In this document: positions 8,495-16,116 of the stretch, piece after piece
Numbering within the stretch: position 1 is the stretch's first letter
Layout of the letters: every line of letters starts with the position of its first letter
Assembly (NCBI GenBank): GCA_043808235.1
Contig: JAZDFC010000095.1
Coordinates: 220,497 to 284,496, forward strand
Source: JAZDFC01 sp043808235
GTDB lineage: Bacteria; Bacteroidota; Ignavibacteria; Ignavibacteriales; Melioribacteraceae
DNA: 64,000 nt
Reading direction: 5' to 3'
Translations under genes and position numbers: made by a program
Notes under the pieces: model-generated
Seen by the model: only the letters and a program-made list of their open reading frames with translations
What the model was told of the DNA's origin: nothing
The model's database searches: none

Positions 8495-9808
8495 TTAATA
8501 AATTCTACGACCAACCGCTTTTTCCAATCTAACTTTTGCAAGCTGATAATCGACAAGTGCGTTGGTTAGTTTTGTTTGTGCGTCCAACAAAGAATTCTCC
8601 GCATCAATTAAATCGGTACTCGTTGCAAGCTGCTCGTTATATTTTTCATTTGTGATTCTATAATTTTCTTCCGCTTGAGTCAGAGTTACTTGCGCAACAT
8701 TTACTTTACTGCTTTCGGAATTCATCCTTAAATAGGATTGATATACTTCTATTTCTATATTGTCCTTCAATATTTTTTCAGTCGATTCGGATTGAATTAA
8801 TTGCTGTTCAGCCTGGGTAACCTGCGCGGACGTTTGTCCCCAATTCCATAATTCCCAATTCAATACAAGACTAACATCCCACGTGTCGTCGAACTGATCT
8901 TTTGAAGGCATTATTCTTTGATTTGGGCGCGCGTAATTATAATTAGCCGCGAGATAAATCGAAGGGAACCAACCTGCCTGCGATGCTGAAAGCATCTCTT
9001 TTCCGGCTTCAACTCTGTATCCGGTTGCTTTTAACTCATCGCGGTTGGATAACGCTTCGGTCAACAACGCCGGGTAATCAATTGATGTTTCCGTCAACGA
9101 TGGATCGATTGTTTGGATTTCAGTATCGCTATTTATTTCAAGTCCTATTGTTTTATTAAACACCGCCTGCGAAATATTCAAATTATTCTGCGCGTCTATT
9201 TTCAGCATCTCAAGATTGGAGAGGGTTACCTCCATTTTTAAAACATCGTTCTTTGTAGCCAAACCATTTGCTAAAAAATTCTTTGTGTCTTTCAGATGTT
9301 GCGCTATCGACTCGTAGTTATTATTTATTAATTCAAGCACCTTTTGCGCTTTGTAAATATTCCAAAATGATTGATGGATTGCGAAAGCAGTTTCGTTTGC
9401 ATCTTTGTCGGTATCGGCAAGACTTGCTTTATAATTCAAATCAGATGCGCTTTTTAGCGACACAAGTTTGAAGCCCGTAAACAACGGCTGCTGCAACGAC
9501 AACTTAATGCCGTAATTATTAAGAATGGCTTCCTGAACGGTTATCGGCGTTGGTGAAATAGGAATTGAAATTTGGAACGGCGGGATATCACTTAGCCTCG
9601 TATAATTTGCGCTGAGTGAAATCCTGGGAAGAAGCTGCGCAGCCGTTTCGGAATATTTCGCTTCTGCGTAACTCGATTTTGATTTCGAGATTTGCATCGC
9701 ATAACTTTTTTCCAAACCGAGTTTTAAACTTTCCTCCAGTGTTAGTTTGGTCGATTGAGCGTACAATCCGAAAGTTGTCAGCATCATTATTAAAAATATT
9801 TTTTTCAT
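8495..9808 (-). CDS. TolC-family outer membrane efflux protein
   Basis: A 437-residue protein with a cleavable signal peptide (MKKIFLIMMLTTFGLYAQS). Two repeated alpha-helical hairpin/beta-strand halves are typical of the outer-membrane-efflux family: residues about 22-215 start at LTLEESLKLGLEKSYAMQ and about 225-430 contain LLTEALSNRDELKATGYR. It would form the trimeric channel receiving substrate from the HlyD-like adaptor. It sits between the two ATPase genes of the same operon, which is unusual because TolC genes normally flank such clusters. Confidence 0.93.
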   Translation of the reverse strand: MKKIFLIMMLTTFGLYAQSTKLTLEESLKLGLEKSYAMQISKSKSSYAEAKYSETAAQLLPRISLSANYTRLSDIPPFQISIPISPTPITVQEAILNNYGIKLSLQQPLFTGFKLVSLKSASDLNYKASLADTDKDANETAFAIHQSFWNIYKAQKVLELINNNYESIAQHLKDTKNFLANGLATKNDVLKMEVTLSNLEMLKIDAQNNLNISQAVFNKTIGLEINSDTEIQTIDPSLTETSIDYPALLTEALSNRDELKATGYRVEAGKEMLSASQAGWFPSIYLAANYNYARPNQRIMPSKDQFDDTWDVSLVLNWELWNWGQTSAQVTQAEQQLIQSESTEKILKDNIEIEVYQSYLRMNSESSKVNVAQVTLTQAEENYRITNEKYNEQLATSTDLIDAENSLLDAQTKLTNALVDYQLAKVRLEKAVGRRIY

Positions 9809-9846
9809 TTTATCTCCAAATGTTCCGGTACATTTCCGGGTATCTT

Positions 9847-10758
9847 TTATTTCTTATTTATAAGGTGGATGAAAACATTTTCAAGTGTCGGGGTGATTAT
9901 GCGTTTATCGTTAACCGCAACAGAGTTATCATCAAACATTTTTTTTATGCGTTTAAAATCTTTTTCCGTATCGTTAATCGCTATATTGATTCTGTCGCCG
10001 AACAATTGAACTTCAAATTCAGTTTGTGTCCGCAAAACATGATATGCCTCCCGTATCGGCGAACAGACCACTTCAATAATTTCTTCGGCGATTGAGTCCT
10101 TCACTTTTTGCGGAGTGTTGAAAGCGATGATTTTACCTTCGTTCATCAACGCAATGCGGTTGCAGCGTTCGGCTTCATCAAGGTACGGTGTCGACATGAA
10201 AATCGTTATTCCTTCTTTTAACAAGCCGGAAAGAATTTTCCAGAAATCGCGGCGCGATACCGGGTCAACGCCGGTTGTAGGTTCGTCGAGAAAAAGTATT
10301 TTCGGTTTGTGAATTAGACTGCACGCAAGCGCAAGTTTCTGTCGCATTCCGCCGGATAGTTTTTCTGCAAGCCGGTCGCGGAATGGTTTCAATCTTGTGA
10401 ATTCAAGCAGCTCGTCGCGTCTTGTTTTATAATTTTTCACATCGTGAATGTCGGCAAAGAATTCAATGTTTTCGTCAATAGTCAAATCACCGTACAGGCT
10501 GAACTTTTGCGATAAGTAACCAATTTCTTTTTGAATGTCTTTTTTGTACTTCTTGATTTCCTTTCCGAGTAATTTTACTTCGCCTTCGTCAGCATTAATC
10601 AATCCGCACATTGTCCGTATTGTCGTTGTCTTTCCTGCACCGTCGGGACCAACGAGTCCGAACATCTCGCCTTTCCTGACATCCAACGCGACACCATTTA
10701 CTGCTTTTATCTCGCCATAAGATTTGTGAAGATTATTTATTTCAATTATGTTATCCAA
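9847..10758 (-). CDS. ABC transporter ATP-binding protein, first of two
   Basis: A 303-residue ABC ATPase with Walker A GPDGAGKTT, a canonical LSGGMRQKLAL signature, Walker B ILFLDEPTTGVD, and STPYLDEAERC in place of the usual H-loop histidine: the switch residue reads Pro-Tyr after Ser-Thr, so the switch His is absent. A degenerate signature in one paralogue and a missing H-loop His in the other fit an asymmetric heterodimer with one competent ATP site. It is followed by the TolC gene and preceded by the HlyD adaptor gene (39 bp). Confidence 0.93.
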   Translation of the reverse strand: MDNIIEINNLHKSYGEIKAVNGVALDVRKGEMFGLVGPDGAGKTTTIRTMCGLINADEGEVKLLGKEIKKYKKDIQKEIGYLSQKFSLYGDLTIDENIEFFADIHDVKNYKTRRDELLEFTRLKPFRDRLAEKLSGGMRQKLALACSLIHKPKILFLDEPTTGVDPVSRRDFWKILSGLLKEGITIFMSTPYLDEAERCNRIALMNEGKIIAFNTPQKVKDSIAEEIIEVVCSPIREAYHVLRTQTEFEVQLFGDRINIAINDTEKDFKRIKKMFDDNSVAVNDKRIITPTLENVFIHLINKK

Positions 10759-10797
10759 AAACTACTCCTTAATTATAGCTTGTCGACTTGCAACTTT

Positions 10798-11775
10798 TTA
10801 GCTTACTACTATCCGTGCATCCGCCGGCATTCCCGCTTTCAACTCAAAATTCGGATTGCCGATTTTCACTTTCACTTTGAATACAAGTTTTGTTCTTTCA
10901 TCCTTAGTTTGAATTGTCTTTGGCGTAAACTCCGCAGTTGGCGAGATATATATTACCTTCCCTTCAAATTTTTTATCCGCAAAAGAATCAACCGTGACAT
11001 CAACTTTTTGATTGAGTTTTACTTTGCCTAAATCGGTTTCGGAAACATAGATTGACATTTCAACATTAGACAAATCTGCAACTTTAATCAGTGATGTCAT
11101 CGGCACAACCGACTCACCTTCTTCGGCAAATTGTTTTACAATAAATCCCGAAATGGGCGAAGTTACATAACAGTCACGAATGCTTTTTTCGATTATCGCC
11201 AATGCTGCTTCTGACCTCTCATAATTCGCTTTTCCCTGTGCTATTTCTTCCGGGCGGGCAATATTTTTAATTTTGATAAGATTTTCTTTTGCGGAATTAT
11301 ACTGAGCCTGAGCAATATCAAATCTTGCCAACGCATCATCGAGTTGTTTGTTTGTTACAGACTGCGAGTGGAAAAGGTTCTCCATTCTTTCTTTATCCGT
11401 TTTAGCAAGTTTGTAATTGGTTTCCGCTTGATTCAATCCTTCCGAGGCTTGCTGGATATCTTCTTTGCGTGCGCCCTTCAAAAGCAAATCGTACTGAGCT
11501 TTGGCAACATCCCGCAAAGCCGCCGCTTGTTTGTGTTGCAAGTTAAGCGATTCGGTGTCGAGTAGAATCAATGTATCCCCCGCTGTAATCGCCGCGCCTT
11601 CATCTTTTAAAATCTTTTCAATTTTACCGGCTACTTGCGAACTAATTACAATTTCCGTCGCTTCGATTGTACCGGATTCATCGATTATATTTTCGTCATT
11701 GCCATTGCATCCCGCAATTATAACGACAATTATAGCAATGCCGATTAGTCCAAAAGCTGATTTCAGTTTTTCCAT
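10798..11775 (-). CDS. HlyD/YbhG-type periplasmic adaptor
   Basis: A 325-residue membrane-fusion protein that should bridge the ABC permeases and TolC. The N-terminal signal ends with IIVVIIAGCNGND, a good lipobox, so it is probably a lipoprotein. A half-lipoyl segment (QVAGKIEKILKDEGAAITAGD) comes first. A long helical hairpin, about residues 75-190, contains the SVTNKQLDDALARFDIAQAQY stretch (positions about 130-150). The second lipoyl half and a C-terminal barrel (VTVDSFADKKFEGKVIYISP) complete the fold. Its start overlaps the end of the tetR gene by 13 bp, indicating one transcript and coupled translation. Confidence 0.92.
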   Translation of the reverse strand: MEKLKSAFGLIGIAIIVVIIAGCNGNDENIIDESGTIEATEIVISSQVAGKIEKILKDEGAAITAGDTLILLDTESLNLQHKQAAALRDVAKAQYDLLLKGARKEDIQQASEGLNQAETNYKLAKTDKERMENLFHSQSVTNKQLDDALARFDIAQAQYNSAKENLIKIKNIARPEEIAQGKANYERSEAALAIIEKSIRDCYVTSPISGFIVKQFAEEGESVVPMTSLIKVADLSNVEMSIYVSETDLGKVKLNQKVDVTVDSFADKKFEGKVIYISPTAEFTPKTIQTKDERTKLVFKVKVKIGNPNFELKAGMPADARIVVS

Positions 11776-12380
11776 GGTGCATTCTCATTAATAGTTTTAT
11801 TAAATATATTTTTTCCTTTTTCGGTGGTGATGCCTTCAATTAAAATTCTAAAAACTGTAAGCGCCGCGCTGATGATCGAAAAATTATTATTCAAAATAAA
11901 CTCGGGATTTACAACTGTTCGTACCGAGCCGACGAGTGTGTACATTATAATAACTGTCGGATAGTCTTTGAACAGTCCTTCCTTTTTTCCCTGCTCAATT
12001 ACCTTTGTAACATTTGCAAGCATCATCTCTGTGCGGAATTTTTCCACCTCGTCCCATAAGGAAGGAAAGTGTCGTCTCATCTCATCCATCATTTTCGGGC
12101 TGATTCTCTGCGATGCCCCGGCGAGAATTTGAATTAGCTGTTCAAGTTTTTCAATTGCATTTTTGTCGCTATTCAATGCTGCGAGGATTTTTGTCTTCAT
12201 TTTGTTCATGAAAAATTTGGCTATCCCCATTATCAAATCTTCTTTTGAAGGAAAGAATTTGTAGATGGTCTTTTTACTCATTCTCATTTCGGAGGCTACA
12301 TCATCCATCGTGGTTTTATAAAATCCTTCTCTAAAAAATTTCTCTTCGCCAAGTTCAAGTATTTTTTCTTTTTCGTCCAT
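11763..12380 (-). CDS. TetR/AcrR-family regulator of the ABC efflux operon
   Basis: A 205-residue TetR-type repressor. The N-terminal helix-turn-helix is clear: TTMDDVASEMRMSKKTIYKF followed by FPSKEDL. The C-terminal two thirds are the helical ligand-binding domain. It is the first gene of the operon, so it probably represses its own promoter and the whole exporter, as CecR does for ybhGFSR in E. coli. That parallel (TetR + HlyD + ATPase domains + two permeases) is by gene content, not measured identity. ATG at 12380 with AGAGGAAGA just upstream. Confidence 0.93.
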   Translation of the reverse strand: MDEKEKILELGEEKFFREGFYKTTMDDVASEMRMSKKTIYKFFPSKEDLIMGIAKFFMNKMKTKILAALNSDKNAIEKLEQLIQILAGASQRISPKMMDEMRRHFPSLWDEVEKFRTEMMLANVTKVIEQGKKEGLFKDYPTVIIMYTLVGSVRTVVNPEFILNNNFSIISAALTVFRILIEGITTEKGKNIFNKTINENAPWKN

Positions 12381-12390
12381 TCTTCCTCTT

Positions 12391-12477
12391 GGAAACTATT
12401 TTGGTTTTTCTGGTTTCCAAAATAACAAACGGAAACTTATTTGTCAAGCATTAGTTTCCGTAGTTTCCGTAGTTTCC
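12391..12477 (-). promoter_or_regulatory. Promoter and GTTTCC repeat operators of the TetR efflux operon
   Basis: On the minus strand TTGACA (12447-12442), a 17-bp spacer and TATTTT (12424-12419) form a sigma70-like promoter 39 bp before the tetR ATG. It is embedded in repeats: CGGAAACT at 12430-12437 (inside the spacer) faces AGTTTCCG at 12453-12460, which is repeated in tandem at 12462-12469 and, as AGTTTCC, at 12471-12477. GGAAAC at 12391-12396 faces GTTTCC at 12413-12418. The repeats are good candidates for the TetR binding site. The rest of the 309-bp gap (12478-12689) is A+T-rich and shows no gene. Confidence 0.62.
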
Positions 12478-12689
12478 AAAATTATTTAAATAATTTTTTT
12501 ATTCTCTTTTTTCAATTACATTTTTATAAATATTATTTGAGATGCTTTTTTCTTTTGGGGTTGTCCTTGTTACTATCTATTTTGAACATCCGGTGTTATT
12601 TATCTGAATTTTATTAACGGAAAGATTTTAAAAAGTTATCTTTATCATGTTAAAAGATGTTTGTTCGTTTTATTATTAAAAGGAAATGA

Positions 12690-13634
12690 ATGAAAAATTC
12701 GAAAAAACAAACTGCCCTTGTCCTTGGCAGCGGTGGCGCGCGTGGATTAGCTCACATCGGAGTTATCAAAGCGCTCGAAGAAAATAACATTCCAATTAAT
12801 ATAATTACCGGCACAAGCATCGGGGCGTTTGTTGGCGGCGTTTACGCTTCCGGCAAAAGCATAAGCGAAATGGAAAAGATTATTAGCGACGTTGACAAAC
12901 TGATGGTTGCAAAAATTATGATTCCAAAATTATTCGGACCGGGAATAATTGACAACAAACGGGTTATCGAATTTATTAAAGAATTAGTCGGCGATATTAA
13001 AATTGAAAATTTGAAAGTTCCGTTTGCATGTGTTGCAACCGATTTTGTTACAGGCGAAGAAGTGATATTTAACAAGGATATGCTTGCAGATGCAATAATG
13101 GCAAGCATGGCCATCCCCACAATCTTTCAACCGGTGCTTTCAAACAAAAGGTATTTGCTCGACGGCGGATTAAGCAATCCGCTGCCGATAAGAGTTGCAA
13201 AGGAAATGGGCGCCCGCAAAATAATTGCTGTAAATGTATCGCCGAATCCGAAAAGGATTACAAAAAAAATTAAAACGAAAAAAACAAAAGAAGTAAAAGA
13301 AATTATTAAAAAACTTCCGTCGAAATTTTATAGTATGCTGCCCGAAAGCATTAGTTTGTTTGCGAAGAACGACGGCAAACAAAAAATTATCGAAAAAATT
13401 GAGGGGCAAACCAATTCCCCGTCAATGATGAATGTACTTTTGCAGTCGATATCAATAAGCACAAACAATTTGATCGAGCAGCATCTCCGGCAGGCAAAAC
13501 CGGATATACTCATTTCACCGAAGATAGAAGATTTTGACATGCTCGAATTCTATAAAGGAATCGATATTATAAAATGCGGATATGATGAGGCAATCAGATT
13601 AATGCCGGCAATCAAGAATGCTATAACGCGATAA
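12690..13634 (+). CDS. Patatin-like phospholipase family protein
   Basis: A 314-residue serine lipid acyl hydrolase of the bacterial RssA/YlbK-like patatin type. The oxyanion loop is GSGGARG (residues 13-19), the nucleophile elbow G41-T-S43-I-G45 carries Ser43, and the catalytic aspartate is D158 in LDGGLSNPLP, so the Ser-Asp dyad is complete. There is no signal peptide, so it should act in the cytoplasm or on the inner membrane. A lysine-rich insert (about residues 190-215, KRITKKIKTKKTKEVKEI) may be a membrane-contact segment. An AAAGGAA motif precedes the ATG. It stands alone between the efflux operon and the hip operon. Confidence 0.92.
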   Translation: MKNSKKQTALVLGSGGARGLAHIGVIKALEENNIPINIITGTSIGAFVGGVYASGKSISEMEKIISDVDKLMVAKIMIPKLFGPGIIDNKRVIEFIKELVGDIKIENLKVPFACVATDFVTGEEVIFNKDMLADAIMASMAIPTIFQPVLSNKRYLLDGGLSNPLPIRVAKEMGARKIIAVNVSPNPKRITKKIKTKKTKEVKEIIKKLPSKFYSMLPESISLFAKNDGKQKIIEKIEGQTNSPSMMNVLLQSISISTNNLIEQHLRQAKPDILISPKIEDFDMLEFYKGIDIIKCGYDEAIRLMPAIKNAITR

Positions 13635-13775
13635 TTTCATTTTTGAAAATGCATGATCGTATTTTTATTTAAGAAGGTAATTACAACCATTCTATTATTC
13701 CGAACTTTTTAGTTTTTGAACCGAGAGTCTTACAACCAACTTCGAACAAATTTCAAATCGCCTAACAACTAATCA

Positions 13776-13935
13776 TTACTGCCAAAGCAGTAAATATTGG
13801 AATTTTAATTACATTTGGCTGCAAATTAAATTTTAACGCACAATTATTACCGCTTACACGGTAATAATTTGCATTTTAATAATTATTCATTACATTTGCG
13901 TTTACAAATTATAAAAATCACCGCTATAACAGTAA
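13776..13935 (+). promoter_or_regulatory. Three 18-bp palindromic operators and promoter region of hipBST
   Basis: Three matching 18-mers lie upstream of hipB: TTACTGCCAAAGCAGTAA (13776-13793), TTACCGCTTACACGGTAA (13847-13864) and TCACCGCTATAACAGTAA (13918-13935). Their starts are exactly 71 bp apart and the last ends 5 bp before the ATG. The consensus is TTACYGC-N4-RCRGTAA-like. ATTTTAAT also recurs at 71 bp (13802, 13873), so the unit looks duplicated. Promoter candidates between operators 2 and 3 are TTTG (13868-13871) plus TACATTTG (13891-13898), a Bacteroidota-type -33/-7 pair, or a TATAAA at 13910. HipB binding here would give autorepression. The rest of the 305-bp gap (13635-13775) shows nothing definite. 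Confidence 0.72.
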
Positions 13936-13939
13936 TAAT

Positions 13940-14188
13940 ATGGATAATACAACAAATTTAGCCGGGATAATAAAATTTCACAGAAAAAAGGCCGGGCTAA
14001 CTCAAAAAGGTTTAGCTGATTTATCCGGCGTCGGCAAAACAGTAATCTTCGATTTGGAAAAGGGGAAAACAAGTGTTCAGTTCGATACTATTCAGAAGGT
14101 GTTGAAAGTCCTGAACGTAAAAATAAATTTCGAAAGTCCCATCATGAATTTAATTAGAGTACAAAATGAGAATAATGAAGATTTATAA
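13940..14188 (+). CDS. hipB: HipB-like XRE-family helix-turn-helix protein
   Basis: An 82-residue DNA-binding protein. The XRE/Cro-type HTH covers about residues 8-62: IIKFHRKKAGLTQKGLADLS, then GVGKTVIFDLEKGKTSVQF. In hip systems this protein binds operators in its own promoter and contacts the kinase. The gene overlaps hipS by 23 bp and starts immediately after the third operator. In the two-gene HipBA system HipB is the antitoxin; in tripartite HipBST systems the antitoxin role moves to HipS and HipB mostly represses, which is what the gene order here suggests. Confidence 0.9.
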   Translation: MDNTTNLAGIIKFHRKKAGLTQKGLADLSGVGKTVIFDLEKGKTSVQFDTIQKVLKVLNVKINFESPIMNLIRVQNENNEDL

Positions 14189-14477
14189 TTTCGGCAAATT
14201 TGCAGGCAGATTATTTGAGATTGAAAAAGGGAAATCGTATAAATTTATTTATGATGAAAACTATGATGGTCCATCAATTTCGCAGACGATGCCTGAATCA
14301 AAGAAGGAATTTGAATATACAGAGTTCCCACCATTTTTCGATGGACTTCTGCCCGAGGGCAGCCAGTTGGAAAATCTTTTGAGATTGACGAAATCCGACC
14401 GGAATGATCTTTTTTTTCATTTGATGACTGTTGGAAAAGATTTGGTAGGAGCAATTACAGCCGGGGAAGAAAAATGA
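14166..14477 (+). CDS. hipS: HipS-like antitoxin (free-standing HipA N-terminal subdomain)
   Basis: A 103-residue protein homologous only to the N-terminal subdomain 1 of HipA kinases: residues 54-66 FPPFFDGLLPEGS and the FHLMTVGKDLVGAITAG end are the family marks. In HipBST of enteropathogenic E. coli this small protein is the antitoxin and places a conserved tryptophan in the kinase active site. The protein here contains no tryptophan at all; the residue after LLPEG is Ser66. The start could be ATG 14166 or the in-frame ATG 14175 (MKIYNFGKFAG), which fits the family length slightly better. It overlaps hipB by 23 bp and hipT by 4 bp (ATGA), so translation is coupled. Confidence 0.88.
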   Translation: MRIMKIYNFGKFAGRLFEIEKGKSYKFIYDENYDGPSISQTMPESKKEFEYTEFPPFFDGLLPEGSQLENLLRLTKSDRNDLFFHLMTVGKDLVGAITAGEEK

Positions 14478-15400
14478 ATAGATGCCCGATAACGTACGAA
14501 CTGTGTGAAGATCAAAAATATTCGGCGAAAGGATTAAAATTATTGTCTCCAAATTTAAAGGGACTAAATGATCTTGAACTGACGCAAGAAGAACTACTAC
14601 ATGAGTCGGCAGCAAGGGCGGTTAAATTATCTATTCAGGGCGTTCAACCCAAACTGAGTGCAAAACTGAATGTTGCCGAAAACAAATTCGAAATTGTCGA
14701 TAAGTACGGTACTTATATACTTAAACCTCAAAATCCATCTTTTCCCCAGCTTCCTGAAAATGAAGATCTTACAATGCGGATGGCGAAGATCGCTGGAATT
14801 GAAATACCAATACATGGAATGATTTATTCGGGAGAGGGCGCACTGACATATTTTATTAAAAGATTCGACAGGTATGGAAAAACCCAAAAGAGAGCGGTTG
14901 AAGATTTTGCACAATTAGCCGGAAAATCCAGAGACACCAAATACGATTACAGCATGGAGAAGATTGCGGTTCTTATCGATAAATACTGTACTTTCCCTGT
15001 GCTTGAAAAGGTAAAGCTTTTCAGATTGACTCTTTTCAATTACTTAACCGGCAATGAAGACATGCACCTAAAAAATTATTCTATTTTAAGTCGGGAGGAC
15101 AAAATCGAACTATCACCGGCTTATGATTTACTAAATACAACAATCGCAATAAAGAATCCTCAAGATGAGTTGGCTCTTTCATTAAACGGAAAGAAAAATA
15201 AATTGACCAAAAAGGATTTAATTGAATATTGGGGAAAGGAAAGACTTGGCTTATCCGAAAGAAGTATTCGGGGTGTATGTGACCGGATTGTCGATTCATT
15301 TCAGAAATGGACGGATTTAATAGAAATAAGCTTTTTATCAAGTGAGATGAAACAGAAATATTCCGATCTATTGGAGAAGAGAAAACAAATTTTATTTTAA
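14474..15400 (+). CDS. hipT: HipT-like serine/threonine kinase toxin
   Basis: A 308-residue HipA-family kinase lacking the N-terminal subdomain, which is supplied in trans by the preceding gene. The Gly-rich nucleotide loop reads S53-I-Q55-G-V-Q-P-K, the catalytic loop GNEDMHLKN carries D196, and the metal-binding aspartate is D218 in SPAYDLLNTT. All catalytic residues are present, so the toxin looks active. In E. coli HipT the loop is S57-I-S59 with both serines autophosphorylated; here the second is Gln. E. coli HipT targets tryptophanyl-tRNA synthetase; the target of this one cannot be inferred. It converges with the methyltransferase gene, leaving 10 bp. Confidence 0.9.
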   Translation: MNRCPITYELCEDQKYSAKGLKLLSPNLKGLNDLELTQEELLHESAARAVKLSIQGVQPKLSAKLNVAENKFEIVDKYGTYILKPQNPSFPQLPENEDLTMRMAKIAGIEIPIHGMIYSGEGALTYFIKRFDRYGKTQKRAVEDFAQLAGKSRDTKYDYSMEKIAVLIDKYCTFPVLEKVKLFRLTLFNYLTGNEDMHLKNYSILSREDKIELSPAYDLLNTTIAIKNPQDELALSLNGKKNKLTKKDLIEYWGKERLGLSERSIRGVCDRIVDSFQKWTDLIEISFLSSEMKQKYSDLLEKRKQILF

Positions 15401-15410
15401 ATAAATGGAA

Positions 15411-16010
15411 TTACTCCGGTTTAATTCCCACAAAACGAATTACGCTTGCTTCGCCCTTATGGTAATTTCCTTCGTCAAGTTGAACGGATTCTTTTGTGAA
15501 TTTTTCAAACTCAAGTTCGTTGAACATATTCACAACATCTTCAAGCGAATATAGCAATTCCTGTTCTTTCGGTCCGCCGGATGGTTTGCCGAGTTGCTCT
15601 TTTTCAAAAACTTCCATTATTAATTTTCCGCCGGGTTTTAATGCGGAAATAGTTTTAGCGGCAAGTTGAGTTTTCATTTCTTCATTCACATGGATAAAAA
15701 TTATTCCAATCGCATCGTATTTGTTCCCGGCAAATTCAAGGTCCTCGTATCCTGCAATTACATAATTGATATCTACATTTTTTTCGGCAGCGAGCAATAA
15801 CGCCTTTCTTTTCCCTTCTTCGCTTTGATCGAATGCATCTACAACCCAACCTTTAACTGCCGCATAAACGGCATTTCTGCCTTCGCCCTCGCCCGGCAGT
15901 AAAATTATTCCGGGAAATAATTTCTCGATTTCCTGTTTAAAAAATTCATTCGGCTCTGTTCCGTAAATATATTCCTGCGACGAGTATCTTCTATTCCAGT
16001 GTTCTTTCAT
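15411..16010 (-). CDS. Class I SAM-dependent methyltransferase (TehB/TPMT-like)
   Basis: A 199-residue small methyltransferase. Its N-terminus HWNRRYSSQEYIYGTEPNEF is typical of the thiopurine/tellurite-type group. Motif I is LLPGEGEGRNAVYAA, the acidic end of strand 2 is VDAFDQS, and the post-motif LKPGGKLIMEVFEKEQ is intact. Such enzymes methylate small thiol, metalloid or other xenobiotic substrates; the substrate is not deducible. It is convergent with hipT and has no operon partner. ATG at 16010. Confidence 0.85.
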   Translation of the reverse strand: MKEHWNRRYSSQEYIYGTEPNEFFKQEIEKLFPGIILLPGEGEGRNAVYAAVKGWVVDAFDQSEEGKRKALLLAAEKNVDINYVIAGYEDLEFAGNKYDAIGIIFIHVNEEMKTQLAAKTISALKPGGKLIMEVFEKEQLGKPSGGPKEQELLYSLEDVVNMFNELEFEKFTKESVQLDEGNYHKGEASVIRFVGIKPE

Positions 16011-16064
16011 AATTATTTCTTTTTTTAACAGCTAATTTATTGAAAGATTTCTTTTAAAAACAAA

Positions 16065-16094
16065 AACGCCGCTGATTAATAATCGAACGGCGTT
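16065..16094 (-). terminator. Intrinsic terminator of the ECF sigma/DUF4097 operon
   Basis: AACGCCG (16065-16071) and CGGCGTT (16088-16094) form a 7-bp G+C-rich stem; read on the minus strand it is followed by TTTTTGTTTTT (16064-16054). It lies 22 bp past the stop codon of the DUF4097 gene, so it ends the 18802-16117 operon and insulates the methyltransferase gene. Confidence 0.85.
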
Positions 16095-16116
16095 AACGAA
16101 ATGGGATTCAAAAAAA

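Noticed and set aside
13940..15400. Two-gene HipBA with a frameshifted HipA
   Set aside because: The small middle gene has its own start, a clean stop overlap of 4 bp with the kinase, and the size of known HipS proteins, so a natural three-gene system fits better than a broken hipA.
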